This document shows positions 5,283 through 5,320 of a stretch of 5,320 bases of DNA, piece after piece (position 1 is the first letter of the stretch; each line of letters opens with the position of its first letter). The position numbers were made by a program, and so were the translations under genes. The notes under the pieces are model-generated. The model ran no database searches. It was not told the DNA's origin and worked only from the letters and a program-made list of their open reading frames with translations. Origin of the DNA: Deltaproteobacteria bacterium (lineage in GTDB: Bacteria; Desulfobacterota; DSM-4660; Desulfatiglandales; Desulfatiglandaceae); contig JAGHDR010000138.1 of the NCBI GenBank assembly GCA_021159825.1, positions 1 to 5,320 of the forward strand, written 5' to 3'.

Positions 5283-5320
5283 TCAGCTTAACCCCGCCTT
5301 CTTCAGAGCATCCATAAACC
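5283..5320 (-). CDS. Possible C-terminal end of a minus-strand gene (12 residues visible)
   Basis: The minus strand reads ...FMDALKKAGLS followed by TGA at 5285-5283. An amphipathic helix of the form xALKKAGL directly before a stop is a very common bacterial protein C-terminus, and it would make this gene convergent with the nuclease gene. Only 38 bases are in the window, so no family can be named. The competing reading is a plus-strand gene starting at ATG 5221 (overlapping the nuclease stop as ATGA) that stays open for 33 codons to the window edge. I prefer the minus-strand reading because its residues look more protein-like, but the evidence is thin. Confidence 0.4.
   Translation of the reverse strand, partial: FMDALKKAGLS

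Noticed and set aside
5221..5320. Plus-strand gene starting at ATG 5221, overlapping the nuclease stop as ATGA
   Set aside because: It is open for 33 codons to the window edge, but has only a weak upstream AAAGAG and no recognisable motif. The opposite strand gives a typical protein C-terminus (ALKKAGLS plus stop). Not fully excluded.

Overview
The window reads as ordinary bacterial chromosome. By eye the GC content is middling. The best guess at the host is an anaerobic delta-proteobacterium (Desulfobacterota). This is inferred from the style of four genes: a 'CPWW' class I methyltransferase, an M29 aminopeptidase, a YprB-like nuclease with an N-terminal helix-hairpin-helix-like segment, and an 'APRQSGKTT' ATPase. 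No rRNA, tRNA, CRISPR array or intact insertion sequence was seen.

Layout. Positions 1-348 (minus) hold the N-terminal 116 residues of an AAA-like ATPase, cut by the window edge. Positions 349-715 have no convincing gene, only an inverted repeat and a weak terminator-like palindrome. Positions 716-1111 (minus) hold a decayed HigA-type antitoxin. Its start overlaps the stop of a small SAM-dependent methyltransferase (1108-1659, minus). A divergent intergenic region of about 138 bp follows. From 1798 onward comes a tight plus-strand cluster: an RsmF/NOL1-NOP2-Sun RNA m5C methyltransferase (1798-2772), a separate RsmF-type C-terminal PUA-like protein overlapping it in the +1 frame (about 2726-3217), an M29 metalloaminopeptidase (3235-4434) and a YprB-like RNase H-fold exonuclease (4475-5224). 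The last 38 bases may be the 3' end of a convergent minus-strand gene.

How the genes may work together. The plus-strand genes are 17-40 bp apart or overlapping, so they are probably co-transcribed. The first two together equal one full-length RsmF (catalytic part plus PUA-like RNA-binding part) and point to rRNA or tRNA cytosine-5 methylation. The aminopeptidase and the nuclease are housekeeping-type enzymes with no obvious link to it.

I found no clear new multi-gene system. The observations most worth a second look are: (i) the RsmF split, where a single +1 shift at an AAA-TGA-C site would restore a collinear full-length protein; (ii) loss of a canonical metal-ligand histidine (His to Tyr334) in an otherwise intact M29 peptidase; (iii) the 5'-truncated antitoxin joined to the methyltransferase gene; and (iv) short TGTCA-type repeats or palindromes next to two start codons.
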